A stretch of 48,883 nt of DNA, taken from NCBI RefSeq assembly GCF_002095395.1, contig NZ_MJEI01000067.1, positions 1-48,883 on the forward strand, read 5' to 3'. A model generated the notes under the pieces. That model was not told the DNA's origin. It was given only the letters and a program-made list of their open reading frames with translations, and made no database searches. Shown here piece by piece: positions 1 to 8,995 of this stretch; the stretch's first letter is position 1; every line of letters begins with the position of its first letter. Source of the DNA: Williamsia sp. 1135 (GTDB taxonomy: Bacteria > Actinomycetota > Actinomycetes > Mycobacteriales > Mycobacteriaceae). The translations under genes and the position numbers were made by a program.

Positions 1-1
1 G

Positions 2-205
2 GCGAAGCGATTCGATCGCCGCGAAGAACGCGACGACGGTGCGGAGTTGGCAAGCTACAACGCCATGCTCGCGGCAATGTCCGCATCAACGTCTGCCGGG
101 GGCAGTGGCACCACCCCTACCACCGGCGACACAGCATCTGCACCCACTGAACCCGAGCCCACTGAACCCCAGCTCAGTCGGCCTGACCCTCGCCCTGAGA
201 CCTAA
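2..205 (+). CDS. C-terminus of a CtaG/CopD-type cytochrome oxidase assembly protein (partial)
   Basis: An open frame enters from the left edge and ends at TAA (203-205). The 67 visible residues begin with a charged stretch (RFDRREERDD) followed by ELASYNAMLAAM and a Thr/Pro/Glu-rich tail. From memory, mycobacterial CopD-CtaG fusion proteins end in a charged segment followed by a YNAML-like motif after their last membrane helix, so this is probably the cytosolic tail of such a protein. That role fits the copper and oxidase-assembly genes that follow. It converges on lnt, which ends at 274. Only the tail is visible, so the assignment is an inference. Confidence 0.55.
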   Translation, partial: AKRFDRREERDDGAELASYNAMLAAMSASTSAGGSGTTPTTGDTASAPTEPEPTEPQLSRPDPRPET

Positions 206-273
206 CACCTTCACGGGCAGCCTGCGTGCAGAGCCAGCTGCCGCCCCGGCCCTGCAGAGTCCATTCCACCGAC

Positions 274-1875
274 CTATGCGGCGCGTCGGTAACCACCGAA
301 GGCCACAACGAGTGCGCCCAGCACCGCAAGAGTGCACGCGATCTCCCACCCAGCGCCAAGTCGGGTGGCCAGGGTCGTGGTGGTGTGCAGCGGCACATCA
401 GCAACAAGAACGTCTGGGGTGAACAGATCCGTCTGCTGTGTCACGGTGCCCTCGGGGGTGACGATCGCACTGACGCCACTGGTGGCTGCGATGACCACGG
501 CCCGGTTGTGTTCGACCGCTCGCACCTGCGACATCGCGAGTTGCTGATAGGTCATGTCGGTGCGCCCGAAGGTGGCGTTGTTGGTCGGCACTGCGATCAG
601 TTGTGCACCAGCGCGCACTGATTCGGTGATCAAATCGTCAAAGGCGACTTCGTAGCACGTGGCCACTGCCAACCGGATGCCGCCGAGGTCGACGACGCCG
701 TTGCCCGTCCCCGCGACGAAATTCCCCGCCTGCCCTGCATAGGAGGACAGTCTGCTCATCAGTCCGGGCAGCGGCAGGTACTCCCCGAACGGAACCAACT
801 GACGTTTGTCGTGTTCTTGGCCCGGACCGGTGGTCGGATCCCACACCACCGAGGTGTTGCGGGATCGGCCATCATCGCGAGCTACGACGGCCCCCACCAG
901 GATGGGTACGCCTATGGCTCGGGCCGCGCGGTCGATGGCGGCGGCGGCGTCGGGGTTGGTAAAGGGATCAATATCAGACGAGTTCTCCGGCCACACCACC
1001 ACAGTGGGCTGCCCGACCCGACCCGCTCGGACATCGGCGGCGAGTTCGAGGGTGCGTTGCACGTGGTTGTCGAGTACGGCGCGGCGCTGGGCGTTGAACT
1101 CCAGCCCCATCCGCGGCACGTTTCCCTGTACGACGGCCACTGTCACCGTCTGCTCCCCCGGGTCCACTGTCTGCGACGGGGTCCAGACCAGTAGTCCGAC
1201 CACGGCGGCCGCACACCCCGGGACCGCCACCGCCCGGATATCTCGGGTCCATACCGCCATCGCGGTGGCCGCCGCAGCGGCGCCAAGCAGGACCGTCACG
1301 AACGACAATCCGGGGGCGCCGGCGAGCGCCGCGAGCGGCAGCAGGGGCCCATCAGCCTGCCCGAAGGCGATTCGGCCCCAGGGGAATCCGCCGAACGGGA
1401 CGCGCGAGCGTGCAGCTTCGACCGCCACCCATGCGCACGCGAGCCATATCGGCGCGCCGGGCACCCTGCCGATGATGGCAGCCACCGCGCCAAACGCTGC
1501 GAACGCGAGCGCTTCGATCGTCGCCAACGCCAACCAGGGCACCGCCCCGACGTACTCCCCAACCCACGGCAGCAGCGGGAGAAAGAACCCGAGCCCCGCC
1601 AAATATCCATACCCCGCCGCGGCCTTCAAAGATTGCTCGCGCAGCGTCAGAATCAACAGCGCCACCGCCAACGGAGCCACCCACCACAGCTGTCGCGGCG
1701 GAAAGCTCACGTACAACAATGCTCCCGAGCTCGCCGCGGCGACCGCCCGCAGAGCCGCGGCTACTCCTCGAGCTGCCGCCGCATTGTCGAGCCACCATTG
1801 TCGAAATGGCAAAGCGCCGTCATCGGCAGCTGCCGATAGTGGTAGCTGTTCGGACCCGGGTTCGTGGGAGGTCAT
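274..1875 (-). CDS. lnt: Apolipoprotein N-acyltransferase
   Basis: Predicted integral membrane enzyme that transfers the third acyl chain to the N-terminal cysteine of lipoproteins. The 533 residues match the family length. The N-terminal half has several hydrophobic helices and the C-terminal half is a carbon-nitrogen hydrolase domain. Candidate catalytic positions are the Glu in VVWPENSSD, the Lys in HDKRQLVPFGEY and the Cys in ATCYEVAFDD. The ATG directly follows the TAG stop of resB, so the two are translationally coupled. It is the last gene of a leftward operon ctaD-lspA-tlpA-resB-lnt behind operator box A. With lspA it supplies two of the three lipoprotein maturation steps; a diacylglyceryl transferase (lgt) is not in the window. 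Confidence 0.93.
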   Translation of the reverse strand: MTSHEPGSEQLPLSAAADDGALPFRQWWLDNAAAARGVAAALRAVAAASSGALLYVSFPPRQLWWVAPLAVALLILTLREQSLKAAAGYGYLAGLGFFLPLLPWVGEYVGAVPWLALATIEALAFAAFGAVAAIIGRVPGAPIWLACAWVAVEAARSRVPFGGFPWGRIAFGQADGPLLPLAALAGAPGLSFVTVLLGAAAAATAMAVWTRDIRAVAVPGCAAAVVGLLVWTPSQTVDPGEQTVTVAVVQGNVPRMGLEFNAQRRAVLDNHVQRTLELAADVRAGRVGQPTVVVWPENSSDIDPFTNPDAAAAIDRAARAIGVPILVGAVVARDDGRSRNTSVVWDPTTGPGQEHDKRQLVPFGEYLPLPGLMSRLSSYAGQAGNFVAGTGNGVVDLGGIRLAVATCYEVAFDDLITESVRAGAQLIAVPTNNATFGRTDMTYQQLAMSQVRAVEHNRAVVIAATSGVSAIVTPEGTVTQQTDLFTPDVLVADVPLHTTTTLATRLGAGWEIACTLAVLGALVVAFGGYRRAA

Positions 1876-3543
1876 CTACGCCGGGGGCCGCTGCGCTGTG
1901 TCCAGGGCATGGGGTGTCGAGGTGGCCAGGAGCGCATCGACCATCTCGGTGAAGTTCTCACCCCATCCAGCCTGATCGGTGCGCGCCAGGCCGGCCATCT
2001 CTACGGTGCACCGCGCGGCGCCGGCTGTCGGCATCGGGGTGATTCGTGCCCAGATCCGTCGGCGTTTGATCAGGAGGGAGACCAGCAGACCGCCGAGCAT
2101 GGTAATCGAGGAGACAAGCACCCACTTTTGGGCGGGGTCGTGCGACACCTGCAGCGATACCCACCGCTGGTAGCCGTCGAACCGGATCGATGTGCCGTCG
2201 GCCAGGCGGGTGTCTTGGCCGGTGAGCAGGTTGACGCGTTCGATTTTGAGGAGCCGACCCTGGTTGATCATGTCCACGTTCAGGCTGTAGACGTTCTGCG
2301 GCCGGCCGGTGTCTAGCCCGGTATCGCCCTGGTACACATCGATGGCCACGGCCGGGTTGTCCGGGATGGGCCACGCCGAGGTCATCAGACCGCCGTCGAA
2401 TACCGCAGTGGGAGCAAACAGTCCCTCCACCGCAATCTGTTTGGTTCGCCGTTCGTCGTCGTCGGGGTACAGGCCAGCCGGGGTGTCGAAGCGGGCGGCT
2501 CCACTCGACATCATGGTTTGCAGTTCGTCAGGCTGGAACGGGACGGTCTGGGTGCGGGTACGCCCGTCGGGGAAGGTGACAGTGAATGTGGGGGCGAAGC
2601 CGTGGCCGAGGAGATAGACGCGATCACCGGCGACCCGCAGTGGATCGTTGACCTTGAGGGCTCGCTGGTTCCACTCGCCATCTCGAATGTCGTTGCCGCT
2701 TTGATATTTCAGGGTGGCGGTGTACATGTCGGGTTGCCCGGTCTCAAGGTAGCTGGCGTCGAACGCCTCGACCTGGATGCAGAACTCGTTGAGGTTGGTG
2801 CCGTCGACGAGATTGCCGGCCCGGAAGGAGTCGTAGACCGCGGTGGAGGTGTTGCACAGCCCTTCTTGCCCGTCGGCGACGAGGATCCGGGTGCCCTCGT
2901 AGCCGAGCATCTTGCCCGCGGCGATTGCCACCAGCAGGGCCAGCAACGAGAAGTGGAAGACGAGGTTGCCGAACTCGCGCAGATACCCTTTTTCCGCCGA
3001 TACCTCCGTCGTGGTGACCGAGCCACCGCCTGGACCGGGTGTGTCGATGGTGCGTACCGTTGTGCGCCACCCTCGCAGTCCTTGTCCGATGGTGTCCGCA
3101 ATCTGCTCGGGCGTGCCGTTGGTGTCTCGCACCTCGTGCCGGGGTAGGCGGGCGAGGTTGCGCGGTGCGGCGACCGGGCGGGCCCGGAGGGATTTGGCGT
3201 GGTCGGCGATCCGCGGGGTTAAACACCCCACCAGCGAGATGAACAGCAGGGCGTAGATCGAGGTGAACCAAACACTGGAGAAGACCTCGAACATCTGAAG
3301 GTTGTCGAGAACCTCACCGACGGTGCCGTTGTCAGCGATGTATTGGCTGGTCTTTGTGGCGTTGAGGTCCCGCTGGGGCAGCAGGGCTCCGGGCACGGCA
3401 GCGATGGCCAGAAGGAACAGCAACGCCAACGCGATACGCATCGAGGTCAACGACCGCCACAGATTGCGGGCGGGCCACAGCACACGCCGCTGCAGGTGCC
3501 GGCCCCAGTGGGGCTCGGTCAGCCCCGCTGCAGACGTGCTCAC
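1876..3543 (-). CDS. resB: ResB-like cytochrome c biogenesis protein
   Basis: Predicted ResB/Ccs1 membrane component of system II cytochrome c maturation, which with ResC/CcsA delivers haem to apocytochrome c outside the membrane. The 555 residues show N-terminal helices (after WRSLTSMRIA), a third helix near residue 200 (FHFSLLALLVAIAAG), a large extracytoplasmic domain and a final helix near residue 480 before a cytosolic tail, as expected for ResB. The start is a GTG overlapping the TGA stop of the upstream tlpA-like gene by 4 nt. The ResC/CcsA partner is absent, so it must lie elsewhere. CcdA and two thioredoxin-like proteins that usually work with this system are present in the window. 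Confidence 0.92.
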   Translation of the reverse strand: MSTSAAGLTEPHWGRHLQRRVLWPARNLWRSLTSMRIALALLFLLAIAAVPGALLPQRDLNATKTSQYIADNGTVGEVLDNLQMFEVFSSVWFTSIYALLFISLVGCLTPRIADHAKSLRARPVAAPRNLARLPRHEVRDTNGTPEQIADTIGQGLRGWRTTVRTIDTPGPGGGSVTTTEVSAEKGYLREFGNLVFHFSLLALLVAIAAGKMLGYEGTRILVADGQEGLCNTSTAVYDSFRAGNLVDGTNLNEFCIQVEAFDASYLETGQPDMYTATLKYQSGNDIRDGEWNQRALKVNDPLRVAGDRVYLLGHGFAPTFTVTFPDGRTRTQTVPFQPDELQTMMSSGAARFDTPAGLYPDDDERRTKQIAVEGLFAPTAVFDGGLMTSAWPIPDNPAVAIDVYQGDTGLDTGRPQNVYSLNVDMINQGRLLKIERVNLLTGQDTRLADGTSIRFDGYQRWVSLQVSHDPAQKWVLVSSITMLGGLLVSLLIKRRRIWARITPMPTAGAARCTVEMAGLARTDQAGWGENFTEMVDALLATSTPHALDTAQRPPA

Positions 3544-4250
3544 AGGGTCAGTCCGAGATGGGTGTCGACTGCTTGAATCAACTCGTCGGTGGAGGTGAAG
3601 ACCTGGGGTAGGACAGCTGCCACCGAACCGTCCGCGCGCAGCAGGACCGTGGACGGATAGACGCGCGGGACACCCAGCGCTGCGGCCATCGCGGCATCGG
3701 GGTCGATCACGGTCGGTAGATCGACACCGATCTCGATGAGCAGGTTCAGCGACAGGAAAGGATTCTGTGCACCCTCGCTGCCCTGCACGGTAAGGATCTT
3801 GACACGATCACCTGCGCGGCGTTCGAAGTCAGCGAAGATCGGCAGTTCCTTGCGGCACGGCGCGCACCAGTAGGCCCAGAAGTTGATCACCCACATCGCA
3901 CCGGCAGTCGCGGTCCCGAGATCAACATCGCCGCCGCCGGCCAGACACGGCACCCGCACACCCGCCAACTCCGAATCCGGGCCGGGCGCCGCGGTGCCCG
4001 CCGGACACGGCTGCAGGGCGGCTTGCTGCCGCGCAGCAGCGAGTTCGTCGGCAGGGACCGTGGCCTGCTCGCCGGGAAACGCCGCCGCGGAACCGGTGGT
4101 GGCCGGGGCCGGGGCGGTACCCGGGTCCGCAGACTCGCGCGGCCAAATCGCTGCAATGAGCGCGATCACCACGATCAGTGCTGCGATGGTCCACCGCGTG
4201 GACGCCGAGATCGCAAGGCGCCCCCTTCCAGGGGCGGGCAAGGTCTTCAT
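3540..4250 (-). CDS. TlpA/ResA-like membrane-anchored thioredoxin
   Basis: Predicted extracytoplasmic thiol-disulfide reductase of about 236 residues. It has a short N-terminus, one anchor helix (residues about 20-37), a Pro/Ala-rich linker and a thioredoxin-fold domain with active site WCAPC. Such proteins keep the CXXCH cysteines of apocytochrome c reduced, or reduce copper-site cysteines in oxidase assembly. The chosen ATG overlaps the lspA stop as TGATG. A longer frame runs upstream but would lie inside lspA. The 3' end overlaps the resB start by 4 nt, so the order lspA-tlpA-resB is tightly coupled. A second, lipoprotein-type thioredoxin (8387-8995) has a different linker. Confidence 0.88.
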   Translation of the reverse strand: MKTLPAPGRGRLAISASTRWTIAALIVVIALIAAIWPRESADPGTAPAPATTGSAAAFPGEQATVPADELAAARQQAALQPCPAGTAAPGPDSELAGVRVPCLAGGGDVDLGTATAGAMWVINFWAYWCAPCRKELPIFADFERRAGDRVKILTVQGSEGAQNPFLSLNLLIEIGVDLPTVIDPDAAMAAALGVPRVYPSTVLLRADGSVAAVLPQVFTSTDELIQAVDTHLGLTL

Positions 4251-4744
4251 CAGTGGACATCGGATCGGGAGAGGGGCGAGGCGGCGGGCCGGCGCTCCTG
4301 CCACACCGCCCCGATGATCATCACCACCACACCCACCGACAAGAACACGTCGGCGACATTGAACGTCGGCCACCATCCGGTATGGAAGTAGTCGGTGACG
4401 CGGCCATCGAGCGCTCGGTCGATGACATTGGCGCAGGCGCCGCCGGCCATCAACGCCAGACCTGCGGTCATGATGGTCGGGACCCTGCCGGCGCTGCGCC
4501 ACCCGTAGATCACCAGGGTCAGCGACAACGCCGCGGTAACAATGACCAGGATCCAGACGGGTTGTCCCGCAGCAACACTGAACCCAACGCCGGTGTTGTA
4601 GGCGAGAACGAGCTGCAGCATCCCCAGGTCATACTGGCGGTCCTGCAACATCTGCCGAAACACCGGCTCAAGAGCAAGGGCAATCACGGTAGCTCCGCCG
4701 ACGCCGACAAGAAACCCGCGGCGAAGCACGGTGCGCTGAGGCAT
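4250..4744 (-). CDS. lspA: Signal peptidase II (lipoprotein signal peptidase)
   Basis: Predicted membrane aspartyl peptidase that removes the signal peptide from prolipoproteins after diacylglyceryl transfer. It has 164 residues, the usual size, with four hydrophobic segments. The two conserved aspartate motifs are visible as ANVIDR and FNVADV, which carry the catalytic pair. The ATG at 4744 lies 7 nt after the ctaD stop; a longer frame upstream would overlap ctaD. Its place between an oxidase subunit and a thioredoxin, with lnt in the same operon, is unusual and suggests that the module brings its own lipoprotein processing. It is probably a paralogue of a chromosomal lspA, since such genes are normally essential and located elsewhere. 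Confidence 0.92.
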   Translation of the reverse strand: MPQRTVLRRGFLVGVGGATVIALALEPVFRQMLQDRQYDLGMLQLVLAYNTGVGFSVAAGQPVWILVIVTAALSLTLVIYGWRSAGRVPTIMTAGLALMAGGACANVIDRALDGRVTDYFHTGWWPTFNVADVFLSVGVVVMIIGAVWQERRPAASPLSRSDVH

Positions 4745-4751
4745 CTGTTGC

Positions 4752-6521
4752 TTACGGGTTCGGGTCGGTGGAGGACTCGTGCGTACCCACCGTGAGCGGT
4801 TCGCGGCGGGCCTCTTCTGTCTTCTTGCTGTTGTGACCCTTCCCAACATGGGCTTCCTCCCGCATCCGATTGACCATGTGCGGGTAATGCAGCTCGAACG
4901 CCGGGCGCTCGGACCGGATCTTGGGAAGTTCGGTGAAATTGTGTCGCGGCGGTGGGCAACTGGTCGCCCATTCCAGCGAGTTACCAAAGCCCCACGGGTC
5001 ATCGACGGTCACGACTTCGCCGTAGCGGTAGCTGCGGAAGACGTTCCACAAGAACGGCAGCGTGGAGGCGCCCAGGATGAAGGAGCCACCCGTCGAGATC
5101 ATGTTCAACGTCGTGAACCCATCGGAGGCCAAGTAGTCGGCGTAGCGCCGCGGCATGCCCTCGTTGCCCAGCCAGTGCTGCACCAGGAAGGTGGCGTGGA
5201 ATCCGACGAAGGTGAGCCAGAAGTGGATCTTGCCGAGTTTCTCGTCGAGCATCCGGCCGGTGATTTTGGGGAACCAGAAGTAGATACCGGCGTAGGTGGC
5301 GAAGACGATGGTCCCGAAGAGCACGTAGTGGAAGTGCGCCACCACGAAGTAGCTGTCCGAGAGCTGGAAGTCCAGGGGCGGGCTGGCCAGCAGGACACCG
5401 GTCAGACCGCCGAAAAGGAACGTAACGATGAAGCCGATCGAGAACAACATCGGTGTCTCGAAGGTCAGATGGCCCTTCCACATCGTGCCGATCCAGTTGA
5501 AGAACTTCACCCCGGTCGGGACCGCGATCAAAAAGGTCATGAACGAGAAGAACGGCAGCAGTACCGCCCCCGTGGCGTACATGTGGTGGGCCCACACCGC
5601 TACCGACAGAGCGGCGATGGCAAGGGTGGCGTAGATCAATCCGGTGTAGCCGAAGATGGGTTTGCGGGCGAAGACCGGGAAGATTTCCGAGACGATGCCG
5701 AAGAACGGCAGTGCGATGATGTAGACCTCGGGGTGCCCGAAGAACCAGAACAGGTGCTGCCACAAGATAGCGCCGCCATTGGCCGGGTCAAAGATGTTGC
5801 CGCCGAACTGGCGGTCGAACTCCAGCGCCATCAGCGCGGCGGTCAGCAGCGGGAATGCGAGCAGGATCAGCACGCTGGTCACCAGGATGTTCCAGGTGAA
5901 GATCGGCATCCGGAACATCGTCATACCTGGTGCACGCAGGCAGACCACGGTGGTGATCATGTTGACCGCACCCAAGATGGTCCCCAAACCCGAGACGGCC
6001 AGGCCCAAGATCCACATATCTGCACCAGCCCCCGGCGAATGAATCGCATCGGTGAGCGGGGTGTAGGCGGTCCAGCCGAAGTCGGCGGCGCCGCCGGGGG
6101 TTATGAAGCCGGCGAGCGCGACGCTCGAGCCGAACACGAACAGCCAGAAGCTCAACGCGTTAAGACGGGGAAACGCCACATCAGGGGCCCCGATCTGCAG
6201 CGGGAGAACGACGTTGGCGAAGCCGATGACAATCGGTGTGGCGTACATCAGCAGCATCACGGTGCCGTGCATGGTGAACATCTGGTTGTACTGCTCGGTG
6301 GACAGGAACTGAAGCCCCGGTGCGGCGAGTTCGCTGCGGATCAGCAAGGCCATCAGGCCACCGATGAGGAAGAACGCGAAACACACCACCAGGTACATGA
6401 CGCCCAGGGTTTTGTGATCGGTCGTGGTGATCATCTTGTAGATGAACGACCCCTTGGGCCCTGTCCGGGCCGGAAAGGGCCGGACCGGTTCCACTTTCGC
6501 CGGTTTATCCAACAGACTCAT
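4752..6521 (-). CDS. ctaD: Haem-copper oxidase subunit I (cytochrome c oxidase, CtaD-like)
   Basis: Predicted catalytic subunit I of an aa3-type cytochrome c oxidase, about 589 residues with about 12 membrane helices. Metal-binding signatures are intact: HGTVMLLMY (low-spin haem His), GHPEVYI (CuB His with the cross-linked Tyr), WAHHMYATG (two CuB His) and AHFHYVLFG (haem ligands). I chose the ATG at 6521, with GGGTGG upstream, over one 24 nt earlier. Subunits II and III are not in the window, so this is either an alternative subunit I that joins chromosomally encoded partners or part of a split locus. It is the first gene of the operon behind operator box A, whose inner edge lies about 40 nt upstream of the start. 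Confidence 0.95.
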   Translation of the reverse strand: MSLLDKPAKVEPVRPFPARTGPKGSFIYKMITTTDHKTLGVMYLVVCFAFFLIGGLMALLIRSELAAPGLQFLSTEQYNQMFTMHGTVMLLMYATPIVIGFANVVLPLQIGAPDVAFPRLNALSFWLFVFGSSVALAGFITPGGAADFGWTAYTPLTDAIHSPGAGADMWILGLAVSGLGTILGAVNMITTVVCLRAPGMTMFRMPIFTWNILVTSVLILLAFPLLTAALMALEFDRQFGGNIFDPANGGAILWQHLFWFFGHPEVYIIALPFFGIVSEIFPVFARKPIFGYTGLIYATLAIAALSVAVWAHHMYATGAVLLPFFSFMTFLIAVPTGVKFFNWIGTMWKGHLTFETPMLFSIGFIVTFLFGGLTGVLLASPPLDFQLSDSYFVVAHFHYVLFGTIVFATYAGIYFWFPKITGRMLDEKLGKIHFWLTFVGFHATFLVQHWLGNEGMPRRYADYLASDGFTTLNMISTGGSFILGASTLPFLWNVFRSYRYGEVVTVDDPWGFGNSLEWATSCPPPRHNFTELPKIRSERPAFELHYPHMVNRMREEAHVGKGHNSKKTEEARREPLTVGTHESSTDPNP

Positions 6522-6556
6522 ATATCCACCCAACTCATCCGGCAACCGAACCCTAC

Positions 6557-6587
6557 ATCTAACTACTATCCATCATAGTAGTTAGAT
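6557..6587. promoter_or_regulatory. BlaI-type operator, box A (upstream of ctaD)
   Basis: A perfect inverted repeat with 13-bp arms (ATCTAACTACTAT and its complement) and the 5-bp spacer CCATC. The core AACTACTAT-N5-ATAGTAGTT is shared by eight sites between here and 20,184. It lies between the divergent ctaD operon and the CDF gene, nearer to ctaD. BlaI/MecI/CopY-family repressors bind TACTA/TAGTA-type dyads, and such a repressor is encoded at 17430. Confidence 0.85.
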
Positions 6588-6635
6588 CCACTAGTCCGAC
6601 CAAGGGGACGGCCGCAGGCCGGGAGTCAACCACGC

Positions 6636-6658
6636 AGCTACTATCTGAAATAGTAGCT
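6636..6658. promoter_or_regulatory. BlaI-type operator, box B (upstream of the CDF exporter)
   Basis: Perfect 9+5+9 inverted repeat AGCTACTAT-CTGAA-ATAGTAGCT, differing from box A only at the second position of each arm. It is about 75 nt upstream of the CDF start and on the far side of box A from ctaD. Having two boxes in one divergent intergenic region suggests each direction has its own operator. Confidence 0.82.
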
Positions 6659-6734
6659 TGTCCATGGGTGCGGCTTCGTTCATACTTGCATACATGCGCA
6701 TATCACTATGTGTACAAGTTGAGGAGAGATGACC

Positions 6735-7664
6735 ATGGGGCACGGCCACAATCACACTCACGCCGCACTGGCCCCTGGCGAGGCCGCCAGCGCGTCGGGT
6801 CGACATGTCCGGCGTCTGGCGATGGCGTTGGGCCTGGGGCTGATCACGCTGGTAACCCAGATCATCGTCGGGTTCGCGACGTCATCGTTGGCGCTGCTGT
6901 CCGATTCGGCCCACGTCTTCACCGATGTGCTCGGCGTGTTCATGGCCTTGGCCGCAGTGTTGTTGGCCAAGCGCGGCACCTCACGGACCGATCAGACCTT
7001 CGGTCTCTATCGCGCCGAAGTCTTTGCCGCACTATTCAATGCAGCGCTACTGTTCGTGGCCGCCGGCTGGATTCTCTATGAGGCGGCCCAGCGCTTGTCT
7101 GATCCCCCCGAGGTGCCTGGCCTTCCTGTGGTGCTGGTGGCCTTGGTCGGCCTGGCGATGAACATCATCGCTTTTCTGTTGTTGCAGTCCGGAGCGAAAG
7201 AGAGCATCAATATTCGAGGCGCGTACCTCGAGGTGATGGCCGACATGATCGGTTCGGTCGGTGTGCTGCTCAGCGGTCTGGTGACGCTCCTATTCGGGTG
7301 GCGGTATGCCGACCCCCTGATCGGTGTCGGTATAGGCTTGTTCGTGTTGCCGCGCGCCTACACCCTGGCGCGTGGAGCGTTGCGGATCCTGTTCCAGCAC
7401 GCGCCGTCGGGTGTCGACGTCGATCAAGTGCGCGCGGACCTGGTCCACCTGGACGGCGTTGTGCAGGTGCATGATCTGCACGTGTGGACCTTGACCTCGG
7501 GGATGGAGGTGGCCTCGGCCCACATCGTGGCGAAGCCGGCCGCCGACCACTCCGCGGTCCTGCTCGCGGCGCAACAGATGCTCGCCGGCAAGCACCACCT
7601 CGAGCACGCGACCGTGCAGGTCGAGCCGGTATCGGGCTCGGGTTGTCACGAACTTACCTGGTGA
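6735..7664 (+). CDS. Cation diffusion facilitator metal exporter (CzcD-like)
   Basis: Predicted membrane antiporter exporting Zn2+, Cd2+ or Co2+. It has about 309 residues: a His-rich N-terminus (GHGHNHTH), six hydrophobic segments and a cytosolic C-terminal domain with the HDLHVW motif typical of CDF proteins. The TM2 metal site reads SDSAHVFTD (HxxxD). The TM5 equivalent reads LEVMAD, with Glu where zinc-selective members have His, so metal preference may differ. I prefer the ATG at 6735 because GAGGAG lies 8 nt upstream; an in-frame ATG at 6729 is too close to it. Box B lies upstream. A dyad-rich stretch containing ATGCGCAT (6694-6701) lies between box and gene and could be a second regulatory site. 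Confidence 0.92.
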   Translation: MGHGHNHTHAALAPGEAASASGRHVRRLAMALGLGLITLVTQIIVGFATSSLALLSDSAHVFTDVLGVFMALAAVLLAKRGTSRTDQTFGLYRAEVFAALFNAALLFVAAGWILYEAAQRLSDPPEVPGLPVVLVALVGLAMNIIAFLLLQSGAKESINIRGAYLEVMADMIGSVGVLLSGLVTLLFGWRYADPLIGVGIGLFVLPRAYTLARGALRILFQHAPSGVDVDQVRADLVHLDGVVQVHDLHVWTLTSGMEVASAHIVAKPAADHSAVLLAAQQMLAGKHHLEHATVQVEPVSGSGCHELTW

Positions 7665-7687
7665 CCTGCCCTGCCGATGTCGGCTCG

Positions 7688-7960
7688 CTATCGGGGCGCT
7701 GAACCGCGGCGCTCGTTGCGGTGGGCGTCCACGGCGGCGATGCCCTCGTTCACTCGCGCCCGCAGCGGTCGTAGGAAGGTTGCCGACGCCGCCAGGGCGA
7801 CAACGAGTCCGCCCGCCATGGCCAGGAGGATCGGTAGATCGAGTGTCAGAGCCCGGGCACCGAAGTAGAGCGCGATGACTGTCACAACGACCGTGGCCAT
7901 CCGGGCGCCGTTGAGAATCAGCACGTCGCGGATCAGTCGACGCGTGACGGATTCACTCAT
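7688..7960 (-). CDS. Small membrane protein, DUF4229-like
   Basis: A 90-residue protein with two hydrophobic segments (about residues 20-36 and 43-62) followed by a basic tail. The layout resembles small actinobacterial DUF4229-type membrane proteins, but I see no diagnostic motif. It is the last gene of a leftward group (ctaG, lipoprotein thioredoxin, 8303 gene, this gene) and converges on the CDF exporter 24 nt away. Function unknown; in this setting it may help assemble or stabilise a respiratory complex, which is a guess. Confidence 0.6.
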   Translation of the reverse strand: MSESVTRRLIRDVLILNGARMATVVVTVIALYFGARALTLDLPILLAMAGGLVVALAASATFLRPLRARVNEGIAAVDAHRNERRGSAPR

Positions 7961-7997
7961 AAGGCAAAGACTCGTCCTGACGATAGTTGCACTGGTG

Positions 7998-8303
7998 TCA
8001 CAGATCGCGGACCGGCAGGCCCAGGGTGGCCAGCATCAGGATAAAGAGCGCCCAGCCGACGCCTTGCCATAGAGGCCACAGGCCGCCGCGCTGCCACGCG
8101 CGATAGGTGTGGACGAACGCGCCGAGCCCACCGAGCATGAAGACGGCCGGTGCGCAGAACCCCCAAAATCGGGAGTCGGTTTGCCGGTAGGCCACCAGAA
8201 ATCCGATACCTACCAGGACAAATACTCCCAGGTAGATCGCTCCCGCGCGGACCGCCCGCGGGTTGCTCCAGTCTTTGTCGGTGTCGCTGTTGTCAATGGT
8301 CAT
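7998..8303 (-). CDS. Small polytopic membrane protein, unknown function
   Basis: About 101 residues with an acidic N-terminus (MTIDNSDTDKDWSNP) and three hydrophobic segments separated by short loops. I chose the ATG at 8303; an upstream in-frame start would add residues without hydrophobic or conserved character. It lies 37 nt upstream of the DUF4229-like gene and 83 nt downstream of the lipoprotein thioredoxin gene on the same strand, so it probably belongs to the operon headed by ctaG. No family recognised. Confidence 0.65.
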   Translation of the reverse strand: MTIDNSDTDKDWSNPRAVRAGAIYLGVFVLVGIGFLVAYRQTDSRFWGFCAPAVFMLGGLGAFVHTYRAWQRGGLWPLWQGVGWALFILMLATLGLPVRDL

Positions 8304-8386
8304 GGTGGCCCTATCGGTTGAACGGAAAGTCGGGGTGCGCACTGGGGGTGTCCACGTGACGTCGTCATCTCGTGCCCGGCGGACCG

Positions 8387-8995
8387 TTAGGGTTCGGCGG
8401 CGATGCGCTCGACCCTCTGGCGCAGCTCGTCGGCGGTGATCGCGCGCAGGTAGACAGCCGCGGCGCGGTGGCGCCGGTCGAGGACCACCGTGGTGGGTAC
8501 CACTGAGGTTGGTGTGGTCAGGGTGGCCAGCGTGCGCCCGTCGTAGTCGTAGATCGACGGGTAGGTCACGGCGCGGTCGGCGACAAAATCCCGTCCGGAC
8601 TCCTTACGGTCGCGGAAGTCGATGCCCAAGAACGCTACCCCCAAGTCTTTGGTCTGCTCATACACTTGTTCCAAGGCTGGGGCCTCTCCGCGGCATGGCC
8701 CGCACCAGGACCCCCACACATTGATGACCACCACTTGGCCGGCGAAGTCGGACAGCCTGATCGTGCTGTTGTCGTCGAGCAGATCTGGGCCCATGAGTTC
8801 ACCGACCTGACCGCGCGAGTCCGGTGGATCATAGAAAATGACGGTTTGGCCGCCAGGTGAGACGAACTCGAACGAATCACCCTGTTGCACTGCATCATCA
8901 CCGGTGCCACAGGCCGTCATCACCCAGGCAAGTATCGCCACTGCTACAGCAATGAACCTGCCCGGCCTGTTCTCTTCCCGCCGCCAGCTCATCAT
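8387..8995 (-). CDS. Lipoprotein thioredoxin (TlpA/ResA/CcsX type)
   Basis: About 202 residues with an N-terminal lipoprotein signal ending in a lipobox-like VMTAC near residue 25, then a thioredoxin-like domain with active site WCGPC and the preceding VVINVWGSW strand. Predicted to be anchored outside the membrane and to reduce disulfides in apocytochrome c or in the oxidase copper site. The ATG at 8995 overlaps the ctaG stop as ATGA. Being a lipoprotein, it would be a client of the lspA and lnt encoded upstream. Together with the tlpA-like gene at 3540-4250 the module has two extracytoplasmic thioredoxins with different anchors. Confidence 0.88.
   Translation of the reverse strand: MMSWRREENRPGRFIAVAVAILAWVMTACGTGDDAVQQGDSFEFVSPGGQTVIFYDPPDSRGQVGELMGPDLLDDNSTIRLSDFAGQVVVINVWGSWCGPCRGEAPALEQVYEQTKDLGVAFLGIDFRDRKESGRDFVADRAVTYPSIYDYDGRTLATLTTPTSVVPTTVVLDRRHRAAAVYLRAITADELRQRVERIAAEP

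Noticed and set aside
4779-6578. Long open frame on the plus strand opposite ctaD
   Set aside because: It mirrors ctaD codons, is rich in charged and Gly/Gln residues without a recognisable fold, and ctaD has all its metal ligands.
6681-6720. Possible ArsR-type operator before the CDF gene (ATGCGCAT and flanking TACA/TGTA)
   Set aside because: The symmetry is partial and box B already accounts for regulation; mentioned under the gene only.
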